A stretch of 12,703 nucleotides of DNA, from contig CAZTLX010000124.1 of the NCBI GenBank assembly GCA_964614575.1, forward strand, positions 1 through 12,703, given 5' to 3'. The DNA comes from JBGTLW01 sp964614575 (GTDB lineage: Bacteria > Planctomycetota > Phycisphaerae > Phycisphaerales > Phycisphaeraceae). This document shows positions 1-5,756 of the stretch, piece by piece. Under the pieces are notes generated by a model, which searched no databases, had not been told where the DNA came from, and saw nothing but the letters and a program-made list of their open reading frames with translations. The position numbers were made by a program, and so were the translations under genes. Position 1 is the first letter of the stretch; each line of letters opens with the position of its first letter.

Positions 1-626
1 TGGCCGAGCTGGACCGCATGGCCGTCGGCGCGTCGGAGGCTGACGGTGTCGGCGATGGCGTCGCGTTGGGTGATGATGACGGCGGTGTCGGGGGCGAGGC
101 CTTGCTGATCGATGAAGCGGAGGAAGTCGGGGTCGTGGTCGGTGATGCGGGCGACGCGGGCCGGGCCGGGCGTCGCGGTATCGAGCCCGATGAGCGTGCG
201 TCGCGCGACTTTGCCGGAGGCGGCGGGGATCGGGTCGCCGTGCGGGTCGTACGCGGGGTTGCCGAGCATGTCGTCGATGCGTTGGAGCAGGCGGTCGGAG
301 ATGGCGTGTTCGAGGACCTCGGCTTCCTCGTGGACCTCGGCCCAATCAAGGCCAACCACCTGCACAAGGAACTGCTCGACGAGCCGGTGACGGCGGAGCA
401 CGTCCAGCGCGGCGCGGTTGCCGGTGCGGGTGAGGGCCGCGCCGCCGCGGGGCTCGTAGCGCACCAGGCCGCGCGCGTCGAGTCGTTTGATCATGAGCGT
501 CGCGGTGCCGGGCGTGACGCCGACGGCCCGGGCCAACTCGCCCATCGGCACCATCGCGCTGCCGGGCGTGGCCTGGCCGAGGCTGTAGAGGGCCTTGAGG
601 TAGTTTTCGACGGTGGGCGTGGGCAT
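1..626 (-). CDS. DtxR/MntR-family metal-dependent transcriptional regulator (C-terminus cut by window edge)
   Basis: A reading frame open to the left edge gives 208 residues. Residues 1-70 form a winged helix-turn-helix (MGELARAVGVTPGTATLMIK, 28-47, then a wing ending in ALTRTG). Residues about 74-137 are the DtxR-family dimerisation and metal-binding domain, with H80, E84, H99, E103, E106 and H107 at the spacing of DtxR H79/E83/H98/C102/E105/H106. Position 103 is Glu, as in Mn-type MntR, rather than Cys. Residues about 142-208 look like the start of a C-terminal FeoA/SH3-like domain, so this is a long-form member. By family it is a cytoplasmic repressor that binds operators when loaded with Mn2+ or Fe2+; the likely target is the divergent uptake operon. 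The ATG at 624-626 fits the MntR N-terminus (MPTPTVENYL against MTTPSMEDYI), but MntR's D8 and E11 ligands are N8 and K11 here. No Shine-Dalgarno sequence is visible. Family assignment is firm; metal identity is open. Confidence 0.93.
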   Translation of the reverse strand, partial: MPTPTVENYLKALYSLGQATPGSAMVPMGELARAVGVTPGTATLMIKRLDARGLVRYEPRGGAALTRTGNRAALDVLRRHRLVEQFLVQVVGLDWAEVHEEAEVLEHAISDRLLQRIDDMLGNPAYDPHGDPIPAASGKVARRTLIGLDTATPGPARVARITDHDPDFLRFIDQQGLAPDTAVIITQRDAIADTVSLRRADGHAVQLG

Positions 627-743
627 GGCGTGGTTCGGGGGGAAAGCCGTAGCATACTTTGAAAGCAAGCGGGATCCAACTTTTGCTATTCAAAATCGTA
701 GTCGCTATCATACAAACCATAGCGCCTGCCCCGGAGACCCCTG
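627..743. promoter_or_regulatory. Divergent promoter region with candidate metal-repressor operator sites
   Basis: This 117-bp spacer separates the regulator (minus) from the metal-transport operon (plus) and is AT-rich against its surroundings. Plus direction: -35 TTGCTA at 684-689, 16-nt spacer, -10 TATCAT at 706-711. Minus direction: -35 TTGGAT (674-679 read in reverse), 17-nt spacer, -10 TATGCT (651-656). Three ATAGC-type half-sites are present: GCTAT at 685-689 over the plus -35, GCTAT at 704-708 over the -10, and ATAGC at 719-723. The last two form a perfect inverted repeat CGCTAT-N10-ATAGCG (703-724). Half-sites of this sequence occur in the E. coli MntR box. A further imperfect inverted repeat joins TTTGAAAGCAA (658-668) and TTGCTATTCAAA (683-694). 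Repression by the adjacent DtxR-type protein is inferred from position and motif. Confidence 0.6.
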
Positions 744-1691
744 ATGAAGCCTTGGCCGAGTTGTCTGCCTGTCCCCCGCCTCGTTTGCCTTGCGGTCGTC
801 GGGTTCGTCGCCGCGGCCGGACTCACGGGTTGCGGGCAAGCGCCCGCGGCGTCGGGCAAGCCCACCGTTGTGGCGACGACCACCATGATCGCCGACCTGG
901 CCGCCACCCTCGGCGGCGACGCGGTGCAGGTGGTCGGCATCATGAAGAGCGGCGAGGACCCGCACGTCTATGATGTGCGGCCCAACGACGCCCGGCTGAT
1001 CGCGCGGGCGGAGCTGATCCTGACCAACGGGCTGAACCTGGAGGCGACGCTGGGCGCGGTGATCGCCAACAACGCCGAGGGCCGGGTCATCGCCCTGGGC
1101 GAGGCGGTTGAATTCGACGCGATCGGCGCGGCGTACGAAGGCTCGAAGCAGGGCGCGCCCGACCCGCATATCTGGATGGACCCGACGATCTGGGCCCGGT
1201 GTGCCGAGGCGACCCGCGACGCGCTGATTGATCTGGTGCCCGAGGAGGCCGAGGCGTTTACCGCGCGGACCGACGCGTACCTCAAGGAACTCGAAGCGCT
1301 CGACACGGAGATCAAGGCCCTGTTCGCGGCGATCCCGGCCGAGCAGCGGGTGATCATCACCAGCCACGACGCGTTCGCGTATTTCGGGCGGGCGTACGAG
1401 ATCGAGGTACACGGGGTGATCGGCATCAGCACCGAGCAGCAGCCCCGGCCGCAGGACATCGAGGCGCTGGAAAACCTCGTGCGCGACCGCAGCGTGAAAG
1501 CGGTGTTCATCGAGACGAGCACCTCGGCGACACTGAACCAGATCGTCGAGAAGGTCGCGGCCAACACCGGCGCGGCGGTGGGGGGGACGCTGTTCAGCGA
1601 CGCGCTGGGCGACCCCGGCGGCGCGGGCGGGACGTACCTGGGCATGATGCGGCACAACGCGCAGACGGTGGCGGGGGCGTTGAGGCGTTAG
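744..1691 (+). CDS. Metal ABC transporter solute-binding lipoprotein (TroA/ZnuA/MntC family)
   Basis: This 315-residue protein captures a divalent metal outside the cytoplasmic membrane and delivers it to the ABC permease encoded two genes downstream. The first 30 residues are a lipoprotein signal with lipobox LTGC, lipidated Cys at C30. The mature part is a cluster A-I binding protein with metal ligands in the expected places: H74 (EDPHVYD), H142 (PDPHIWMD), H208 (TSHDAFAYF) and D286 (LFSDALG). Third-position His matches TroA and ZnuA; PsaA and MntC have Glu there. Mn, Zn or Fe are all possible, and the DtxR-type regulator next door favours Mn or Fe. There is no His/Asp-rich loop like that of many ZnuA proteins. 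The start is supported by GGAGA at 733-737, six nt upstream. It is first in the operon, with a 91-nt hairpin-containing gap before the ATPase. Confidence 0.95.
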   Translation: MKPWPSCLPVPRLVCLAVVGFVAAAGLTGCGQAPAASGKPTVVATTTMIADLAATLGGDAVQVVGIMKSGEDPHVYDVRPNDARLIARAELILTNGLNLEATLGAVIANNAEGRVIALGEAVEFDAIGAAYEGSKQGAPDPHIWMDPTIWARCAEATRDALIDLVPEEAEAFTARTDAYLKELEALDTEIKALFAAIPAEQRVIITSHDAFAYFGRAYEIEVHGVIGISTEQQPRPQDIEALENLVRDRSVKAVFIETSTSATLNQIVEKVAANTGAAVGGTLFSDALGDPGGAGGTYLGMMRHNAQTVAGALRR

Positions 1692-1782
1692 TATGGCAGC
1701 GACGAGGCTTTGGCGACGCGAAGGTTTCACGCTACGCGTTGTGTCATACCTCGCGAAGCGTCAAGCGGCTGACCCCTGAACC
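1692..1782 (+). promoter_or_regulatory. Intercistronic hairpin region between binding-protein and ATPase genes
   Basis: The gap holds nested inverted repeats: GTATGGCA (1691-1698) against TGTCATAC (1742-1749), 7 of 8 paired and starting on the stop codon, and inside it CACGC-TAC-GCGTTGTG (1728-1743), an imperfect small hairpin. There is no T-run, so this is not a simple intrinsic terminator. Such hairpins after binding-protein genes of ABC operons often stabilise the upstream mRNA or attenuate the downstream genes, giving excess binding protein; that role here is inferred. No clear promoter is seen. Confidence 0.4.
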
Positions 1783-2586
1783 ATGACCGCTCCTCACGAC
1801 ATCCCGCTGAAGGTGGAAGACCTGACGGTCGCGTACGACGCGCGGCCGGTGCTGCGGTCGGTGTCGTTCGCGCTGTCGCCGGGGCAGATGATGGCGATCG
1901 TCGGGCCCAACGGCGCGGGCAAGAGCACGATGCTGCGCGCGATGCTCGGCTTGCTGAAGCCGGACTACGGCAGCGTGTCGGTGTTCGGCCAACCCATCAA
2001 CGCGGTGCGCGACCGCGTGGCCTATATGCCGCAGACCGAGATGATCGACTGGGACTTCCCCGTGACCGTGCGCGAGGTGGTGCTGATGGGGCGAAGCGGT
2101 CGGCTGGGGTGGTTCGGCCGGCCCGACGCGAGCGACCGCGAGATCGCCAACGGGGCGCTGGAGCGTGTGGGCATGGCGCGCTTCGCGTCGCGGCACATCC
2201 GCCAGCTCTCCGGCGGGCAGCAGCGGCGGGTGTTCCTGGCCCGCGCGCTGTGCCAGGGCGCCGACCTGCTGCTGATGGACGAGCCGTTCGCGGGGGTGGA
2301 TGCGGTGACCGAGCGGGCGATCTTCGACCTGATCGATCAGCTCGCGGAGGAGGGCCGCTCGGTCGTGGTGGTGAACCACGACCTGTCGATCCTCAAGCGG
2401 TTTGACCGCGTGCTGCTGCTCAACCAGCGGGCGATCGCGTTCGGACCGCCGGCGGACGTGCTGACCGATGACAACTTCCGGGCGACGTACGGCGGGCGGC
2501 TGTCGCTGCTCGACGAGGCCGACCTCACCCTGCAACTTAGAACCCAAGGCCGTGATCCTCACCTCACTCGCACAACTTCAGATTAA
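1783..2586 (+). CDS. Metal ABC transporter ATP-binding protein (TroB/ZnuC/MntA family)
   Basis: This cytoplasmic ATPase of 267 residues energises metal import with the permease encoded next. All ABC motifs are intact: Walker A GPNGAGKST (41-49), Q-loop Q84 in YMPQ, signature LSGGQ (142-146), Walker B LLLMDEP (162-168), D-loop AGVD (170-173) and H-loop H199. The stretch TEMIDWDFPVTVREVVLMGR (85-104) is characteristic of ATPases of the Mn/Zn/Fe chelate family, and the length is normal. The ATG at 1783 lacks a strong Shine-Dalgarno, with only weak purines upstream in a CCCCTGAACC context. The 3' end overlaps the permease gene if the latter starts at GTG 2552, implying translational coupling. Confidence 0.95.
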   Translation: MTAPHDIPLKVEDLTVAYDARPVLRSVSFALSPGQMMAIVGPNGAGKSTMLRAMLGLLKPDYGSVSVFGQPINAVRDRVAYMPQTEMIDWDFPVTVREVVLMGRSGRLGWFGRPDASDREIANGALERVGMARFASRHIRQLSGGQQRRVFLARALCQGADLLLMDEPFAGVDAVTERAIFDLIDQLAEEGRSVVVVNHDLSILKRFDRVLLLNQRAIAFGPPADVLTDDNFRATYGGRLSLLDEADLTLQLRTQGRDPHLTRTTSD

Positions 2587-3835
2587 CCCCGAGCTGCTGC
2601 TGGACCCATGGACACCGCGGTGGATCGCGGAGACGGTCTGCTCGATGCTCGTGGGCATCGCGTGCGGCGTGCTCGGCTGCTTCATCGTGCTAAGACGCAT
2701 GGCGCTGATCGGCGACGCGCTGGCGCACGCGGTGCTGCCCGGCGTGGTCATCGCGTTCATCTTCACCGGCAGCACCGGGCCTGTCGGTCTTTTGCTGGGC
2801 GCGCTGGCGGCGGGCATCGCCACCGCCGTGCTCATCAGCCTCGTCGGCAGGTTCAGCCGAACGAAAGAAGACTCGGCGATCGGCATCGTCTTCACCGCGC
2901 TGTTCGCGCTGGGCATCATCCTCATCAGCGCCCTGCCCCGCGGCACGCACTTCGACCTCAAGTGCTTCCTCTTCGGCGACCCGCTGGCCGTCGGCACCGC
3001 CGACCTGTGGATGATGAGCATCATCTGCCCCGCGGTGCTCATCGTCGTCGCCCTGCTCTACCACCGCCTCAAGCTCGTGAGCTTCGACCCGCTGGTCGCC
3101 GCGGCGATGGGCGTCTCGGTCATGGCGACCCACTACCTGCTCATGGGCATGCTCAGCGCCACCATCGTCGCGGGGCTCAAGACCACTGGCGTCATCCTCG
3201 TGGTCGCGATGGTCATCACCCCCGCGTCCGCGGCGTACCAACTGACCAACCGCTTCGCCGTCATGCTCGTGCTCGCCGCGGTGTTCGGCGCGCTGTCCGC
3301 GGCCCTCGGCATGAGTTTGGCGTTTATCACCAACGCGCCGACCGGCCCGGCGATGGTGCTGGTCGCGGTGATGATCTTCGCCCTCGCCGTGCTCCTGTCG
3401 CCGAGCCACGGCTACGTCTTCGACCGCCTGCGCCGCCGCAAGCTCGCGCGGCACGTCTCGAACGAAGACGTGCTCAAAGCGCTGCACCGCATCGGCCCCG
3501 TGCCGGTGGCCGAGGCCGAGCCGCGGCTGATCCCGGAGGTAAATCTTTCGCCGCGTCACCTGCGGGCGACGCTCGGCCGTCTGCAGGAAGAGAAGCTGGT
3601 GAGGCGCGACCACGGGTCGTTCGTGTTGACCGAGGCCGGGGCCGCCCACGCCGCGCAACTGGTCCGCGCCCACCGGTTGTGGGAGACGTATCTGGCCGAG
3701 CGCGCCGGGGTCGATCCCGACCTGGTCCACGCCGAGGCCGAACGCCTCGAACACGCCCACGACCTCAGCGAACGCCTCGACGAGCTGCTCGGCCGCCCCG
3801 AGCAGGACCCGCACGGCTCGGCGATCCCGCGCTAG
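2552..3835 (+). CDS. Metal ABC permease fused to a C-terminal DtxR-like metal-sensing repressor domain (YtgCR-like)
   Basis: The product has about 427 residues, against roughly 270-300 for ordinary TroC/ZnuB permeases. Residues about 1-285 are the ABC-3 membrane domain with multiple hydrophobic helices and the family stretch LRRMALIGDALAHAVLPG (47-64). Residues about 302-427 are a different module: a winged helix (LSPRHLRATLGRLQEEKLVR, 332-351) followed by a DtxR-type metal domain with H374, E378, H393, E397, E400 and H401, spaced exactly as in DtxR and in the standalone regulator of this window. It ends EQDPHGSAIPR, matching AYDPHGDPIP of that regulator, and has no SH3 domain. In Chlamydia the fusion YtgCR is cleaved to release an iron-dependent repressor. 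Here the tail could be a released repressor or a cytoplasmic sensor that inhibits transport. I chose the in-frame GTG at 2552 (VILTSLAQLQINPEL) because the open frame upstream lies within the ATPase gene and no in-frame ATG precedes the first membrane helix. The start is uncertain by some residues. Confidence 0.92.
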   Translation: MILTSLAQLQINPELLLDPWTPRWIAETVCSMLVGIACGVLGCFIVLRRMALIGDALAHAVLPGVVIAFIFTGSTGPVGLLLGALAAGIATAVLISLVGRFSRTKEDSAIGIVFTALFALGIILISALPRGTHFDLKCFLFGDPLAVGTADLWMMSIICPAVLIVVALLYHRLKLVSFDPLVAAAMGVSVMATHYLLMGMLSATIVAGLKTTGVILVVAMVITPASAAYQLTNRFAVMLVLAAVFGALSAALGMSLAFITNAPTGPAMVLVAVMIFALAVLLSPSHGYVFDRLRRRKLARHVSNEDVLKALHRIGPVPVAEAEPRLIPEVNLSPRHLRATLGRLQEEKLVRRDHGSFVLTEAGAAHAAQLVRAHRLWETYLAERAGVDPDLVHAEAERLEHAHDLSERLDELLGRPEQDPHGSAIPR

Positions 3836-3922
3836 TGATTCGAATCAAGGTAACCTCGAACCATTACGGATCGCGGGCTGACGTCTCGGGTTCGCGAAAC
3901 AGATGCACCCCGCGATAGCCCG
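3836..3922. terminator. Convergent intergenic region with overlapping inverted repeats, possible terminator
   Basis: The region lies between convergent ends of the metal operon (plus) and the lipid-transport operon (minus). ATCGCGGG (3870-3877) pairs with CCCGCGAT (3909-3916), an 8-bp stem. GCTGACG (3877-3883) pairs with CGTCAGC (3921-3927), the latter covering the stop codon of the minus-strand gene. The stems interleave, so they form a pseudoknot or exclude one another. TTCGCGAA (3891-3898), a perfect palindrome, sits in the loop. No T-run follows on either strand, so intrinsic termination is not certain. Confidence 0.35.
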
Positions 3923-4618
3923 TCAGCGGTGGCGGCCTTCATCCGTCTTGATCCCGTTCAGGTCACGCGTCAATTTCATCAGCACCCGCCCCCACGCCTC
4001 GCCGTACCCCGCGACGAGGGCGGCGGCCGAGTCGTCGGGCAGCGCGACCTCGGCGCGGTAGGTGCCCTGGTGCATCACCTCGCCGTCGCCGGTGGATTCG
4101 TCGATCAACAGGAACGCGGCTTCGACGACCGCGGCGGGGGTGGTGCCGGTGCGGTCGCCGTGCAGCGCGATGACGCGGCCTTCGAGCGCGTACGGGGCGT
4201 GCAGCAGCGAGCCGCTGTCGATGACGGTCTGGAACGGGCCGGCGGCGTCGAGGTAGCGCGCGGCCTGGGCGGTCAGCAACTGGTCGGGTGCCGCGGCGAA
4301 AACCTCGTAAAAACTCGGAGCGTACTGGTCCGGCCCGACGCGCCAGACCAGCGCCTGGCGATCGAACGGCGCGACGATGTGCAGCCGACGCACCCGCAGC
4401 GGCGCGTCGATCGGGCGCTGGGCGCGGCGCTCGGGCGGCGTCACGGCCACGGTGTATTGCGCCTTGTCCGGGTAAGGCTTGCGCAGCGATTCGCACCCCG
4501 CGAAGACCAACAGCAACCCAACCATCACTAGCCGGCACGCTACGCGTGCCTGGCCTTTGAGGCCACCGAGCTTGCTTGGCATGCCGGCGATTGTGGAAGC
4601 CAACCTTGTCGTGTTCAT
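3923..4618 (-). CDS. ABC-type transport auxiliary lipoprotein (PqiC/YmbA-like)
   Basis: This 231-residue lipoprotein is encoded last in the Mla-type operon. It has a signal sequence ending in lipobox FAGC, lipidated Cys at residue 42. The mature part matches the ABC_trans_aux (DUF330) pattern: strands around LRVRRLHIVAPFDRQALVWR, then the YAPSFYEVFAAAPDQLLTAQ segment and the YALEGRVIALHGD strand. Family members such as PqiC are outer-membrane lipoproteins that partner MCE proteins in lipid transport across the envelope. The ATG at 4616-4618 overlaps the mlaD stop as TGATG, indicating coupling; a GTG one codon upstream is possible but less likely. The part before the hydrophobic core is long (about 30 residues) and is partly encoded by a REP-like hairpin at 4529-4550. 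An internal start at the Met at 4580-4582 would give a more ordinary signal peptide. Confidence 0.85.
   Translation of the reverse strand: MNTTRLASTIAGMPSKLGGLKGQARVACRLVMVGLLLVFAGCESLRKPYPDKAQYTVAVTPPERRAQRPIDAPLRVRRLHIVAPFDRQALVWRVGPDQYAPSFYEVFAAAPDQLLTAQAARYLDAAGPFQTVIDSGSLLHAPYALEGRVIALHGDRTGTTPAAVVEAAFLLIDESTGDGEVMHQGTYRAEVALPDDSAAALVAGYGEAWGRVLMKLTRDLNGIKTDEGRHR
4529..4556. repeat. REP-like hairpin inside the lipoprotein signal-peptide coding region
   Basis: A perfect stem GGCACGC (4534-4540), loop TAC, GCGTGCC (4544-4550), preceded by TAGCC (4529-4533). The scaffold TAGCCGGC-N3-CTACGC resembles the inverted repeats at 10439-10463, with different bases in the stem but pairing kept. It is translated on the minus strand as part of the lipoprotein's n-region (GQARVACRL). 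Confidence 0.5.
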
Positions 4619-5568
4619 CACGGCGATTCCTTCGGCGGCGGTTCGCCCAGCAGCAGTTGGGAGGGATAATCCTTCGCGCTCTCGCTGAGCGTTTCGAGGT
4701 TGTCGGTGATCTGCCGCAGGTTGAGCACGATGGTGCGCAGGTCGTCGGACTGGGTGGCGATCAGCGTGTCGGCGCGGCGGATGAGGCGGCGCAGGTCGGC
4801 GATCGCGGCGGGCGCTTCGTCGAACGCCGCGGCGACCTTTTCGTTATCCACCAGCTTGTGCAGGCTCTGGTTGGTGCCGCGCAGCTCGTCGATCAACGCG
4901 CTCGCTCCGCCCGAGAGCTGTTCAAGGTCCAGCTCATTGACCTTGCCGTCAAGGTCTTCGAGCAGCTTGCGCAGCTCGGCGGCGATCGTGTCGATCTTCG
5001 CGTTCTCCAGCGACGCGAGGATGTTCTCGGCCTTGGTCACGAACTCGGTGATCGTGCTGGGCGCAGACGGGACGTACAGGCCCTGCGGTGTCCAGTCGAT
5101 CTGGCGCGGCGTCGGCGCGTTGTCGCCCAGGAAATCCAGCGAGAGGAACGGCGGGCCGGTCAGCCCCGAGCTGGCCATGCGGATACGCAGCCCGCGATCC
5201 ACCACGCGCTGGGTCAGGTCCACGGGGCTTCGCCCGGACGAGGAACGGCCGCGCAAAAAGTCGCGGTCCACCTCGAACTCCACAAGGATCAGCCCCGCGT
5301 TGGCCAGTTGACGCTCGCTGGAAAGATGCCGCGTGTCGTATTTGTTCGACACGAAGTCGATCCGGCTGACCTTGCCGATCTGCACGCCGCGGATCTTCAC
5401 CGGTGCGCCGACATCCAGCCCCTGCACCGACTCGTCAATATACGTCTCGAAAGTCTCGGTCTCGCGCAGCAGGGCCCCCGCGCCCAGCATCCCCAGCGCG
5501 ATCAGCCCCAACGCGGTGGCGCTGATGACGAACAACCCGAGCTTGAAGTGGTTCGCTTTCGCAGCCAT
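4618..5568 (-). CDS. mlaD: MlaD-like MCE-domain lipid transporter subunit
   Basis: A 316-residue membrane-anchored periplasmic protein. Residues about 9-33 form one transmembrane helix, with a short Lys-containing cytoplasmic N-terminus. Residues about 38-148 are an MCE domain with the diagnostic GLDVGAPVKIRGVQIGKV (50-67) and an ending GLTGPPFLSLDF (135-146). Residues about 170-305 form a helical tail rich in Leu, Glu, Asp and Lys, longer than the tail of E. coli MlaD (about 183 residues in total) and nearer to MCE proteins with extended helical needles. MCE proteins form rings that shuttle phospholipids between membranes with an MlaFE ABC transporter, both of which are encoded just upstream. 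It overlaps the auxiliary lipoprotein gene by one base. No MlaC or MlaA homologue lies in the window; the long tail plus lipoprotein may bridge the periplasm instead (inference). Confidence 0.92.
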   Translation of the reverse strand: MAAKANHFKLGLFVISATALGLIALGMLGAGALLRETETFETYIDESVQGLDVGAPVKIRGVQIGKVSRIDFVSNKYDTRHLSSERQLANAGLILVEFEVDRDFLRGRSSSGRSPVDLTQRVVDRGLRIRMASSGLTGPPFLSLDFLGDNAPTPRQIDWTPQGLYVPSAPSTITEFVTKAENILASLENAKIDTIAAELRKLLEDLDGKVNELDLEQLSGGASALIDELRGTNQSLHKLVDNEKVAAAFDEAPAAIADLRRLIRRADTLIATQSDDLRTIVLNLRQITDNLETLSESAKDYPSQLLLGEPPPKESP

Positions 5569-5756
5569 GAGATCATCCTATCGTTTGCGGGTCTTATTCG
5601 CTTTGATCCCCTGCCTTGAGGGAGGGGTTAGGGGAGGGTGCCGGGTTGGCGGGTGAGGTGAAGCGCACTGCATAAGTGACGCCGCCGCACCCCCTCCTGA
5701 CCTCCCCCTCGGAGGGGGAGGGATCAGAAAAAATCCCTGACTCGCGGCGGGGAGCA
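5569..5756. other. mlaF-mlaD intercistronic gap, largely filled by a repeat element
   Basis: This 188-bp gap inside the operon is mostly the palindromic element at 5605-5725. Outside the repeat I see only short flanks, with no gene, promoter or T-run terminator in the minus direction. An A-run (TCAGAAAAAATCC, 5724-5736) lies just beyond the right arm on the mlaF side. Confidence 0.6.
5605..5725. repeat. Palindromic G/C-skewed intergenic element, copy 1 (MITE-like)
   Basis: The 121-bp element starts GATCCC and ends GGGATC. The left arm (5605-5640) is a C/G-skewed stretch with GAGGGAGGGGTTAGGGGAGG, and the right arm (5688-5725) is its approximate reverse complement (CACCCCCTCCTGACCTCCCC). Each arm also folds on itself; in the right arm CCTCCCCCT-CGG-AGGGGGAGG (5701-5721) is perfect. 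The centre (about 5641-5687) is unrelated to the centre of the second copy apart from the GCCGCCGCAC junction. Conserved terminal inverted repeats around variable cores, and a second copy in the same operon, indicate a mobile or dispersed repeat family. Confidence 0.75.

Noticed and set aside
2468..2551. Start of the permease at ATG 2468
   Set aside because: It would add 28 residues (Thr, Arg, Cys rich) read out of frame within the ATPase gene, unlike any permease N-terminus; GTG 2552 is closer to the first conserved segment.
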